Source: Thamnaconus septentrionalis (Eukaryota; Chordata; Actinopteri; Tetraodontiformes; Monacanthidae). Taken from it: DNA of 64,000 nucleotides. Position numbers and translations under genes: made by a program. Of the stretch, positions 1 through 19,500 are shown piece by piece. Position 1 is the first letter of the stretch, and each line of letters starts with the position of its first letter. The notes beneath the pieces were generated by a model. The model did no database searches. It worked only from the letters and a program-made list of their open reading frames with translations, and was not told the DNA's origin. Location of the stretch: assembly GCA_009823395.1 (NCBI GenBank), contig CM020512.1, positions 8,621,905-8,685,904 of the forward strand. Direction: 5' to 3'.

Positions 1-177
1 TAAACTATTTAAAATATTAAAAAATATATATTAATAGATATCATTATTATTATTTGAATAAAATGTGATATTACTAATAACTTTCTTTTCAAATTATTAT
101 TTTTTATTAAAGAAGGCTTATAGACAATAAATTTCCTCCTGTTGTGGACCATCGTCTCATCTTGGTTGTGCTTTTAG

Positions 178-409
178 GTGGAGCTGGAAATATCAAGCCA
201 ACTGCTGACCAGTCCACAGACGAGCAAGACTTCTCCTCGGAAGACATTGTTGTCACCAGATCTAACGAATAGATCAAAGTCTGCACAGAGAAGGTAGGCA
301 GCAGTCTCTATCCACAAAGTCTTAAGCAGTGTTGGCCCACCCCATGACTACAGCATTTTTTTGAATTATCATTATTCTGTCCCACAGATGGCCCAGAATG
401 GTTCCGTGA
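178..409 (+). CDS. Last two exons of an unrecognised gene (3' partial)
   Basis: Two exons can be read. The first follows a cttttag acceptor and runs 178-293, ending at a gtaggc donor. The second starts at 388 after a good cccacag acceptor. Joined in phase they stay open and stop at 407-409. The tail is basic and rich in Ser, Thr and Pro, with several SP/TP dipeptides (for example SPRKTLLSPDL) and ends WPRMVP. SP-rich basic tails are common in cell-cycle and cytoskeletal proteins, but I do not recognise the family. A second frame through the first exon is also open and would stop at 269-271 without the second exon, giving an acidic tail instead. I prefer the spliced version because both splice sites and the phase fit. 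The rest of the gene lies left of the window. Confidence 0.5.
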
Positions 410-644
410 TGTACCTGGTCACACACTAGTGCCAGCATTATGAGGTTGTGCAACCCACTTCTGTGATTACCAAGCATTAAGGGGATGCTGACAGTCGAGA
501 TGTGGTGACACCCTCCCAGCCGAGCTCGTCCGGACCTTCCACAAAGAAATCATGTTGCTATTTTAGACCATTCCTGTTATGCAAACCTACCTCAAAGAAA
601 TGTATGGCTGCTCTGTTACTAATTTATTATGTATTGTTTGTGTG

Positions 645-650
645 AATAAA
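645..650 (+). promoter_or_regulatory. Poly(A) signal of the left-edge gene
   Basis: AATAAA lies about 235 bp after the proposed stop codon and is followed by A/T-rich sequence. It ends the 3' UTR (410 to about 670) of the partial gene at the left edge. Confidence 0.65.
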
Positions 651-899
651 ACAATAATTTCATATGAATCATCTGTCTATGTCTGTGACTTTTAATACAA
701 GAAATGTATTCAAATGTATCTATGTAGACGCCCAATTCTTTCGTTTGGGCTGGGCCTCAAATGTGGATCTTTTACATATTCTAAAATTGTATGTTTACAG
801 CAGTGACTATTTTTCAGTTACAATTGCTGCCACCAAGCGGTCATTGTCAGTTCTACATCTGCGCACACTCCTTCACTGCGCATGTTCCAGTCGCACATC

Positions 900-1074
900 C
901 GCCCGGTCCATATCAATCGATCAGAGAGAGGAAGATGGTGGCGGCGGGGCCTCGCGGCGCAAGATCGATCACCGAAACACTCGATTGGATTTGTTTATCC
1001 ACGTCCGAGGGACACTCTTCGTAACAGCAGCCAGTCGCGCAGTCTGACCCGGGTGCGGAGAAACTGTACCAAGA
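900..1074 (+). promoter_or_regulatory. zbtb17: zbtb17 promoter and first noncoding exon (candidate)
   Basis: A GC-rich, CpG-containing block with no long ATG-started frame ends in a donor (ccaagag then gtaatt at 1075). The next acceptor in the right place is ttcttcag at 1903, 42 bp before the zbtb17 start codon. AAGATGGTGGCGGC near 931 and the reverse-strand match to CAAGATGGCGGT at 1186-1197 resemble the YY1 consensus found in many TATA-less promoters. The 1075-1902 stretch is then the first intron; it is AT-rich and I see no gene in it. Confidence 0.5.
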
Positions 1075-1944
1075 GGTAATTCGACCGCTAGCTTCTGTTG
1101 AAAATGGCGCTTCTGTGCTTTAAACAAAAAGAACGCGCCAGCTCCGAAAACAACAAGGCGGCAGAAACACGACTGCCTCGACGGACCGCCATCTTGTTTC
1201 TTTCGCAGTTCAAGGCACGCTAAATTAATCCCTGATAACAAAGCTGCAAGGATGGAGGAATTGTAGTCGATGGGTTGCACTGTCAAACCAAGAGATCTCA
1301 AAAACTTCGAGAAAAGGCTCATCCGTCGCCGCACCGTGTTTTAAAACGTGTTGTTTTTCTGGCTGTTATATAACCACCAGTGAATTATTTATGTGATGAA
1401 ATGTGAGTCCGTTCTGTCTAATTTAGTCTTGAGTTCATGCTCGGCTCCACTCAAATAATTTTTTTTTTCAAACGTCTTGGACTTGTAATAAATACTGCTG
1501 GCAATGAAAGGAGGCCCTGTATCTAATGTCACGAGCTATTACATCAGCAGTCATATAAACACACTCTTTCAGTTAGGGAGATTAGCATATTGTTTCACAG
1601 TGCGTCAACTCATCTTTTATAATATATATTTTATAATTTTATCCATCTACCTGATGTATTTATTACATCTGCAAGACTTTTTTTCATTTTATTTTATTTT
1701 ACATCATGTCACATCTCGTACCCCTCTGTCACAGTTACAATAGTTTACCAAAACTTACTCACTCACAGGTCGACATTAATAGATTGCACCGCGAAGATCT
1801 TTCAAAGAAGGAAATTGACACCATAGCAGTTTAATAGCAAACTGGTTTAGTTGTCAAGCTGTCTATCTGTCTAGCTATCTGAACAAATGCGATGCTTTCT
1901 TCAGGAGCCATCACTGAACTCACCATCCTGACTCGCATTGTACG

Positions 1945-6685
<4,741 letters not shown>

Positions 6686-7945
6686 AGAGAATATTAGATT
6701 TTCCTTGTATACATGAAGATTTTTTGCAGAAAAAGGAAATGAACAGGATAAAGTTAGTTTCAGCATTTACTGATTAGTCGTGACAAGTAACACATATTTT
6801 ATATGAACATGTATGGTCATTAACTCCAACAAGTTGTATAGTTTGGTATTTTAGACTGAAATGCAGCTGTGTGCATTGTTCCTTGTACTGTCACTCTTCT
6901 GTCTTAACGAATGAAACTTGAAGAAAGATCTGTGTTATTTTTTTACATTTCACTGGGATGTGTACATTTTCCTAAAGCAGTGTTTTTTTTTTTATTATTA
7001 CAAGTCAAAGTATTTTAATTACAAGCACATGATGCAAAAATGTACCTACATGAATAAATTATGTTTAAAAAAAAAGATTTAGTCGAGGAATGCCGGTAAT
7101 TCTTACTTTATCCTTTTACCAGAGGGGAAAGCTCATGCACTATTGATCCACCAGATGCTTTCATTGCCCTGCATGTACTGTATCAGTAGCATATTTTTTT
7201 GACTTTCGTCCTCTAAATAAATCTTAGTGCTATATGTGCGGCAATTAAAGAAATTACTCACAATTTTCAATATTATTTGTTTTCTTGTTACATTCATTTG
7301 GCTTTGCTGGTGTGTCTACAGTCATTTTTAACTTAAAGTTTTGTAGATATTCTGTATATTATTGTTTTTGGCAGTTTAAATCGAAATTTAAAGTCCCTGA
7401 TGTTGGCAAATCATTAAATTTGCATCCCACAGTGTGACCATTCTGTTTGCTGTTGGTGTTTTGTTTTTTGTTTTTTCATATCAGTTGTGTAGTGCTGCTC
7501 ATGCAATCATATGAATGAATCTGTCTACTTTATGTATGTAGCCTGATACACTCTAGAAATAAAACCTTTTGTTTTATTTTAAAACGATATGTTGCTATCT
7601 TGAAGTGCTGATTTCCTTGAACATTTTTAGAGATGAAGCTTGACTGATTCAACATTGAAAAGTAAAACTCCTGCTCCCAGAGCAGTGACGCTATTAAATT
7701 TGTTACCTTAAGTGTTCTCCAGAACACCAGGTTACATTTTTATTTGACAGACTTAAAGGCTTTGTGTGGTTAGCTAAATTCTGATTTATTCATTTACTTT
7801 GAAAAATACTCTTTGTTGTCATCACATTTTGTTCACATATTGCACATTTTTCTCCAATCTGCAAGTATACTGTTAATAGAAATTACAATTATTTGACGAC
7901 GTAATAGTAACTACATTCATTATTGTGTAACAATTATTTGACGAC

Positions 7946-7946
<1 letters not shown>
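6686..7946 (+). other. zbtb17 3' UTR and intergenic gap
   Basis: AT-rich, without a credible gene. AATAAA-type signals occur near 7052, 7216 and 7557, so the zbtb17 transcript could end at any of them. A 19-bp direct duplication (acaattatttgacgacgta) occurs at 7884-7902 and 7930-7948, immediately before a TA microsatellite. Confidence 0.6.

Positions 7947-8029
<83 letters not shown>
7947..8029. repeat. (TA)n microsatellite
   Basis: About 80 bp of nearly pure TA dinucleotide leading into TTA/TTTTA runs. The short frame read across it (poly Tyr-Ile) is an artefact of the repeat. Confidence 0.97.
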
Positions 8030-8129
8030 ATTATTATTATTTTTATTTTATTTTTATTTTTTTTTACGCCCAATGCCCAACAGCCAAAAGTTTCAACACT
8101 TCCGTGAGTCTGTCAGTCTTATAATAAAG

Positions 8130-8245
8130 CTGTCAAACTATTGGTTCGTCCATACCCTACGTGACATGTTCTCCACCGTGATTGGTAGAATCTCGGGGTC
8201 AACGTTTTGTCGCCCGCTAACGCTGACGTCGACTTCGGTGGCAAA
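8130..8245 (+). promoter_or_regulatory. ddost: ddost core promoter (candidate)
   Basis: Two inverted CCAAT boxes (ATTGG at about 8139 and 8181) and a CRE-like TGACGTC at about 8224 lie within 110 bp of the first ATG. The start codon sits in CAAAATGGCGTC, close to the YY1/TISU pattern that marks short 5' leaders. There is no TATA box. The exact start site is not visible. Confidence 0.45.
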
Positions 8246-11599
<3,354 letters not shown>

Positions 11600-12390
11600 A
11601 AAAAAAAGTGCTTTATAAGTTCATAAGATCAGTGACTTTCTCATGCAGTGTGAAGAGATGGAGTTTAAGGTTTTGCATCATCATGCAGGGACTTTGACTG
11701 CAGTCCTCAAAAAAAAAAAAAAAGAATACACAGTCTCTTTTGGTTATTGGGACAATCCTAATAATTGTCTGTTGAGCAAAGGAGTCATGACAGAAATGCA
11801 GTGATTGGGTGTTTTGTTTGATGTATTCTGTTTGTCTTGTTTATTTTTTTAATTTCTACTCTGAAATCACTCATGGCCTGTAAATGTTGTGAAGTTGGTC
11901 AGCGTATGAATGAAGTTGCTTTACTTTGGTTGAGGTATCTTCTTGGTGGAGCGCTTGCCGTGGAAGTTAAAGGCAGTCCATTCTGAAATTTTACTTTTTT
12001 TCTCAATTGGGAAAGCTGTAACAGAAAAAGGTGGTAAATGCACTGAATATGCCAACTGTTCATATTTGATTTAACTTTTCAGGAAAAAAAAAAATTGGAC
12101 GAATAAAATTTTGACATTCCACTCTGAAAATCTTGTCCTTTGATTTGAGATGTTTCAGATGTAGAAGTATATTTATTATTAAAAGTTGTGTGTGATTGCC
12201 TGGGTCTACGACCATCTGCTGCCAATTGATGCTATTGAATACACATCATACATTTTGTGTGATGGATTTCGAAAGTATTAGGGTCACTGACTTGTCATTT
12301 CAAGTCAGTAGATCATTCTTTTCAAATGTTCATATTTTTTGAGAAGGCTGTCTCGGGAACCATTAGCTTGGTATATATTTTATGATTTAA
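11600..12390 (+). other. ddost 3' UTR with poly(A) signal
   Basis: No reading frame of interest. AATAAA at 12102-12107 is the best poly(A) signal, giving a 3' UTR of about 520 bp. The stretch from there to about 12390 is AT-rich with nothing recognisable. Confidence 0.65.
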
Positions 12391-12399
12391 TTAGCTAGG

Positions 12400-12990
12400 T
12401 CCAAAAATATTATACAGAGTTTGTGAACAAAGCCTTGGATAGGCACTGCGCATAAATGGCTGGAGGTGACGTAACGCTCACTCATTGTGGGAGTATTCCG
12501 GTCAGGGCTAGAGCGCACTAAGTAACTCAGCATCTGTGACTTTGTGACAAAGAAAATAAGGAAAGACTGAATGGGTGGTTTAAATTCGAATGGCAATAAT
12601 TTCGAGATTTTAATATACAGCAATTGAGAACTCGGTAAAAGTTATCAATGCGTGGACCAAAACTTGCTAGCAACCCTTACGGGGCGAATCTGCTGTTTGG
12701 AAAGAAAAGTCAAGCGGCTAACGCTAAGCCGGAGCTAGCCGAAAACAATTCTTGGGCAACCGGATCTTTGGACAGGGACTCGCTTATCATCAGCCGAGCG
12801 TGACATTGGCAATGAGGGCTGTCAGCTACCAGACCGAGTGTGCGTGACTGACATTGAGCTGTTGAGTGGTTAGCCGTGTTTAGCATGTCAGCTAGCTTGA
12901 GCGGGCGGCGTTAGCTTCGAGTAGCAAAACAAGCGCTCTTGTGCATCGAGGGAGTCAGCTGACTGTGTGCGGCGAGCCAGCAGACCAGTG
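12400..12990 (+). promoter_or_regulatory. plekhm2: plekhm2 promoter and 5' leader (candidate)
   Basis: A moderately CpG-rich block with many GCTAGC/TTAGC words runs into the plekhm2 start codon. It contains a 51-codon ATG frame (12648-12803) that ends before the main ATG and would be an upstream ORF if transcription starts to its left. There is no TATA box near the ATG. Confidence 0.4.
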
Positions 12991-15900
12991 ATGGATCAAC
13001 TGAAAGTAAAGGATCGCATATTGGAGAACATTTCGCTGTCAGTCAAAAAGGTAAGCGCCCGGACCAGTCGCATAACGCTCCAGAAATGTGGTCCTGAATC
13101 ACCAGGAGATTTTCCGATGGTTGAATTAAGCGAACGGTAGGTTCGTTTCTGTCAAAGAGGGCAACTTTCAGGTTGGAGTACACAAACACGAAAGGGCCTT
13201 TCCTCATAACGCCAGTCACCTATGAAGTATTTCCCCCCCTCATTTCTTTTTAAATGTTATGTTCATTCACGTAATGTTGTGTCTAGGGTGTCAGTGTCTA
13301 GTTTGTGTTTTGGGCGGACAGTGGTTGCGCAGAGCCTCCTGCTGTGCGTTATAAGCATACCTGCAGTCAGGCACGGACACATTACTGCCTCCAACCCTGC
13401 AAATAATGCTTAGATTCAGACGTTGTTTCTGTTTTGGACCCAACTGCACCTTTTGTGACAACGCAGCACTGTCTGCCTCTTTACGTTCATGCATCAACTT
13501 CCTTGCAGAATGCGTTTTTATTTTTAATTGACTCTTTTTCAGCAGTGTTTGCTTCATAGAAACAAACCTTGACGTATTTTTACAGACCTGACTAACGTGT
13601 CTTGCGTCCCGAGTTCAAATCCAACTGCATTTTGCACATTACGAAACGGTTTGCCTCCAAGCATCTTGAAGTGTACAATGTTTACCCCAGTCAAACATTG
13701 ATTAGTCATGCGAAAATAGTCACAGGATGTGAAATTCCCTTTTTTGCTGGCCCTTAATCCTCAAAGCTATTTCGAACTGCTTATTGCTTGGCCAAGCTGC
13801 AAGGCCCCAGAAAATGTCATTGAAGTTCATCTGCCTCAGATGAACTTGGAGTCGGTTCCTCTCAACGTCTTGTACTTGCATGTCCTGTTATCTACAACTG
13901 GCTCTCAGCAGCTGCTCTGCATCCGTCCCTGGTGATCATCAGATTATCAGAGCTGTGCTGCAGGGAGGCGCCTTAATTGCTTGTGTGCATTTCTTGTTTT
14001 TCCCCTTTTCCCTTCTCGAGCAGTAAAAAGAAATCGGTTGGATTTAGGGCAAGAACAAGTCAGAGCGCGTAATGTCGTTCTGCTGTAATTTTTACTGTTG
14101 AGATGACCTTTAGCGGCTGTTATTCAGTATTGATGTAAACAGGAATTCCCACACCGCTGGCTAAGGCGTGCCTATAGTGAAGCTTTTGTCCTATTTCAAG
14201 TTGATTAAGTTCAGAGAGAAAAATGAAAACAACTTGATCTTCCAGTTAGACAAATCCTCCACTCAGCCAGATCTCTTCATTCCTGGCTTGCTTATTTTTA
14301 AGCAAATGAGCAACTACAGATTTTGCATACTTCCTAAAGCAACACTTGAAACCAAGAGCCGGTTCCACTTTACAGCGAATTCTTCTTTTTCTCTTTCATT
14401 GTTACTGTCTAATCTGGATGGCAGTTTAGGCAAAACTAGATTAAAAAGATTTCGTTGGAATTGAATTAACATTTCCTTTCTCACACAACAGAATGACTGT
14501 ATTGGTCTCTGCGTCTCTCAGTTGCAGAGTTACTTTGCGGCCTGTGAGGATGAGACTCCCGCCATCAGGAACCACGACCGGGTTTTGCAGCGCCTCTGCG
14601 AACACCTCGACCACGCCCTCCTCTATGGGTAAGAAGTTCATATTGGCTCAGAGGGGATTATCTTTAGCCACCCATTTTAGTCCACTGTATTTTATTAAAT
14701 TCTGTTGTTGTTTTTTTTTTTTTTTTTTTTTCCACATTTGATGTTCATTTTACAATAAAAGTGTGCAACACAGTGTTGTCTTGTTTTCCTGGCTGATTCA
14801 CAATCTTTGTTTCTGCTGGGCCAGGCTGCAGGACATCTCCTCAGGCTACTGGGTGCTGGTCCTTCACTTCACCAGGAGGGAGGCTGTCCAACAGATAGAC
14901 GAGCTGCAGCACATAGCCACCAACCTTGGCCGAAGTGAGTTCCGCCCCTCCCCCAAGCTGTCAAAGTCACCCACTGGTACAGCTTAAATAAATAACGAAC
15001 TCTCCTCCTTACTGTGCAGGTCGTGCGTGGCTCTACCTGGCATTAAGTGAGAGCTCGCTGGAGAGCTATCTCCGCCTCTTTCAGGAGAACCAGGCGCTGC
15101 TGCATAAATATTACTTCAAGTAAGCGTTGATTGCGTCACAGTGGAAATTGAATTTCCTCTTTGGTAATATCACACTGGTATGTAATATGACAGTCAGCAG
15201 CTGCTTTTCCTCCACGTCAGGAACGCTCTGGTCTGCAGTCATGACCACCTCGCGCTCTTCCTCACGCTGGTGTCCGGCCTGGAGTTCATCCGCTTCGACC
15301 TGGAGCTGGTCTGTTATCCGTCAGAAGAGAAAATTTGTCATCAGCACCGTGTCGGTAACGTCCCTGTTGCTTCCCACTGGTTCAGGACGTGCCTTACCTG
15401 GACGTGGCGCCTTACATGCCGGAATACTACAAGCCGCATAACCTGCTGGACTTCGAGGAGCGTCTGCCGAGCTCGGACAGCTTGTCGCTGCACTCCTTCA
15501 CCTCCTTCACCTCCACCAACCTGGAGTGGGACGACAGCGCCATCGCCCCGTCCAGTGAGGGTAAGACTCAAAGATGTCCACATCCCTTTCTGTAGATATT
15601 CATGGATAAGCTTGACTGGTTAGTGATGTAACATTTAATTTGCAGATTTTGCCTTTTGGATATGACACTCATTTTTTTTTACAGGCCTCCCGAGTCACAC
15701 TTTAGGTCTTCATTTGAAAAAAATATTAATGACATGATCAGTAGTTCAGACTCATTGATGTTGGCAAAGAATTGATCAACTCCTTTAGAAAATCAAATAG
15801 CAATTTTATGGCAAATTTTAGAGCTGTCTTTTGTAAGGACATTTCCTTCAACTAAATGAGGTAGGATGCAATAAAAGAAGGAACATGTGGGTTTTGTTCA

Positions 15901-16486
15901 AAATATATGGGGAAACTGGGCCAGTCAGTCTTTAATGAGGATTTTTAGGATTCCATCAAATCAACCCTGAGCTGAAAAACATTTTTTTTTTTTTTTTGCA
16001 ACCTTCCTTCTTAATTGATCCCTTTCGGCACATTACTACCAGCAACTTGTCTGGTTCCAGCAGAGCTGTCACTCTTCTAATCAGACATAGTAAATCTCCA
16101 GTGTCGGCTCTGCGCCCCCCTTTGTATGTCGCACTCAGATGTGACCCTCCTCCTCTGGAACGGCAGCTTCATTTTCAGCTGCGTGGTTTGTTCAGACCTT
16201 CGCAGTGCACACTCACGCTTTGGCTCGCGTTCATATATTGATGCCAAGCGGTTGGCGTGCCGGTGCTGAAGCCAGATGGATCCTCTCAGGCCGTTCTGAC
16301 TCCTGCGCTGTATCAAATTTCCCCAGCGGGACGATTGCAGCACTAGTGAATGTTTACATCATCGCCCTCCACGCAGTCCGCAGTCAGTTTCGTTTTTTTT
16401 TTAGTTCACTCATTCTTTTGTTGCCATCTTTTTTCGTAATGCAAATCACATGTCATGTTAATATTTTTGATTTCTCAGCCATTCAG

Positions 16487-16526
<40 letters not shown>

Positions 16527-19500
16527 ACTCTAATCTTCATCATTCTCCCTCCTTTTTTTAGATTATGATTTTGGTGACATCTTCCCCGTGTTGCAGTCAT
16601 TGCCAAGTGCAGACTGGGAAGGTGGGACATTGGTCAACCCCTCCCCTTTTTTTTATCCCCTCCCTCTGCCATGTCATGGTTTTATGCTTATGCTTATCGC
16701 ACGCTGGTTAGTCCAAACCTGTTACTAATATGAGCAAACACAGTTGGCTGAGTGGGAGAGGACTGTCAACACAGGTGATGGGAAGAGGAAATATATCCTG
16801 CCACACGCAAACATTCAAATTAGATTTTGTATTTGTTTAAATGTATTTATAGTTGTGATTTCAAGGCCTAATGGTCTGACATTACATCCATTTTTAGATC
16901 TTTATTCATCATCCCAGAGTGCAGTGAGGCAGCCTGGTACTATTTATTAATTATTCTAGATTCTAGATCCTTAGACAATGAAAAAACTTTTACTTGAAAC
17001 ATGTTTGGAGGGGGGCAAACGCAAGATGGCGGAGCCAACACCTGGCTGGGGGTGTGGTCAGTGACCTAGCAGAGTGAGGTAGCAATGCAACACACTTTGT
17101 CAACAGTGCAGAAAATCAAAGGCTGGACCTTTCTGCTCACTGATGTTCTGGAGACACATTATGAATTGGGAACTTTGCCGCTTGAAAGGGTTTTGCACAG
17201 TATGGTCCACTTTTAGTGAAGCGTTAAGGTAAGTTTGTAAAAAGGCTCTTTGGTTCTCTAGAGAATTCTGCCTCTGATGGCCTCACGTTCATTTCTGATG
17301 TCCTGCATGTGTTCCTCTGCTGCTCGCGCCGCCTTACTGTTCCCGGCCAAAGCAACACAAATGCCTTTCACTGGCTCTCACTCTCTTTATTCTGTCTCAG
17401 TTGTGCCTTCCTGGTTGTCTGCTGTATGACTTGTGTCTCTTTTCCTGTGTGACGTGGCACCGGCCTCAGCTCAGCCTCACTGCAGGTTTATTCTGCTCCT
17501 AATGTCATTACGGCTGCATTAAGATTCTCGAGGTCCGTGCGCATCTGGCACCGTAATGGTTGACCTTTTGATCTCAATTTCATAGTCCAATTGTCAGTCT
17601 GCTCATGCCGTACACCTTTCAGGTGAAACATTGAGATTCCTGCAAAGAATGTTGTATTCAAACCATATGCTAGAATATTTTTAGTGTGGAGCTGCAGATC
17701 CTTTGAGTCAGGCCTGTGCCACTGCAATGAAAGCTGCTGCCTGCCTGCGTTCTTGCAAATGGCCCCTAACATGTATTTGTGTGCAATGCTGGTGTAGAAA
17801 TACACAAAATTTTGGTAAAGTTGTCTCGTTTTAAAAAAAGAAGAAAAAAAAAATCAGAAACAGAACATACATATCAAGACAAACATCTCTGGAATCTCCA
17901 ACGAGACTGTGCCAATAATACAGTGTATTTCTAAATCTGATGGGCTGCACCTACTCTGCATTAACTGTGAACTCTGCTGACTTGCCATCAGAGGGCGACC
18001 TGACAGACCAGGCCAGCTGTCCGCGGTCCAGCGGCTCCGACCCGCAGACGGTCGTCAGCGACATGCTGGTCCACTCCGCCTGTGGCGTCAAGGTGAAGGC
18101 GGCCAGCCGCCTCTCCCCGCACAGCCCCACCTTCAGACACAACCCCTTCAACGAGGACTCAGACACCAACACCACCAACACCTCGGCCGACATCACACCG
18201 GTTCACGTGGCCAGTCGGCACAACTCCACCTCCGCCGCCGGAGACGACATGGATAGCGGTGGCAACGAGCTGGAGGTCATCAGGTGCAGTAGCGGCAACT
18301 GTTGTCTAATGCAGTGTTCTCAACTGGTAGAGTCTCAGGACACACATTTTTTCCTTATAATGAAGTCACAACCAGAATTTATGCCACAGCACGGAAATTT
18401 ATTCCACAAAAATAAAACCGCTAGCCCACTTTCTATCATGTCTGGTAAATAATTAATTGAAATTATTGAATTGCAAAATAAATTCCCAACATTTTCTCTA
18501 CAAATATATATATGTTTTAAAGTCCCTTTAAAAAAAATGAGAAACTGCCCTCAAATCATTGTGACCCACCAGTTGAGAAAGGCTGGTCGATTGTTTCTGT
18601 GCTGGTCAAAGTTAGCATTTCCTCAATTCTGCAGCAGTTACTTCCTGCTTCCAGCACAACTGAAAGGTTAATGTGTGGAAAAGAAACATTATCAAGGTCC
18701 TTACACACAGGGCAATAGGTGAAGCGACACGAATAAATGATGCGAAAATTAGAATTTTTTGCCGCCAAATTTTTCCTGTAGACACCTAGCGCAGGGCGAA
18801 TATGCGTTTAAAATTCACTAAGCGAAAAAAGTTTTGGGTTCTTTCTTTCTTTCTTTCTTTCCTTCTTACTTCTTCACTCTGTAGAAATTCGCTGTTGATA
18901 TGTAAGGTTGCGTTGACTTCAAGAGCTTTTAAGAAAAGCAAATTATTTGCCTCGCAAAGTCGGTCCCGGTGTTTAAAGACCTTCAGGCCAATTAATTAAA
19001 AAAATAAACCTTCCAAATGAACCTGTGAGGCCACTACAGTGCTGGAATGACCTCATGGCATTTCTGAGTTTCTATCTGGCCGATCCGTTCTTCTCCAGGG
19101 TGGCCAGAAGAAGGAAGCCTGCCAAGAAGCGGCGAGGGAAGGGCTCCCTGGACTCAAGCGGCAGTCACCACAACTCCATCTCCTCCGAGCACACGGAGCT
19201 GGAGAACAGCCTCGTGGCGGCGGACTACGTGGATCTGCTAAACTGCACCGTGATCCACGTGGACGCTGAGGCCGAGTCGGGGAGAAGCAGGCTGGGGTCG
19301 GAGTGCATCGAAGGCGACGAGGACGCCGAGGAGGCCCTGCTGCGGCTGCCCAAGATGGCCGACACCTCCATGGACACGGTGGGCAAGACCCTCTGCGATG
19401 TCATGGACAGACTGAACGGGGGTCTGGATGAGAAGGAGCGCTGGGAGCACCTGGACGAGGAGGAGAAGAGCGACGAGGTTTTCAATCCGGTTCCGCAGCC

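Noticed and set aside
969..1334. 121-codon minus-strand frame over the zbtb17 first exon
   Set aside because: It lies across the predicted promoter/exon 1 and resembles no family; GC-rich sequence keeps frames open by chance.
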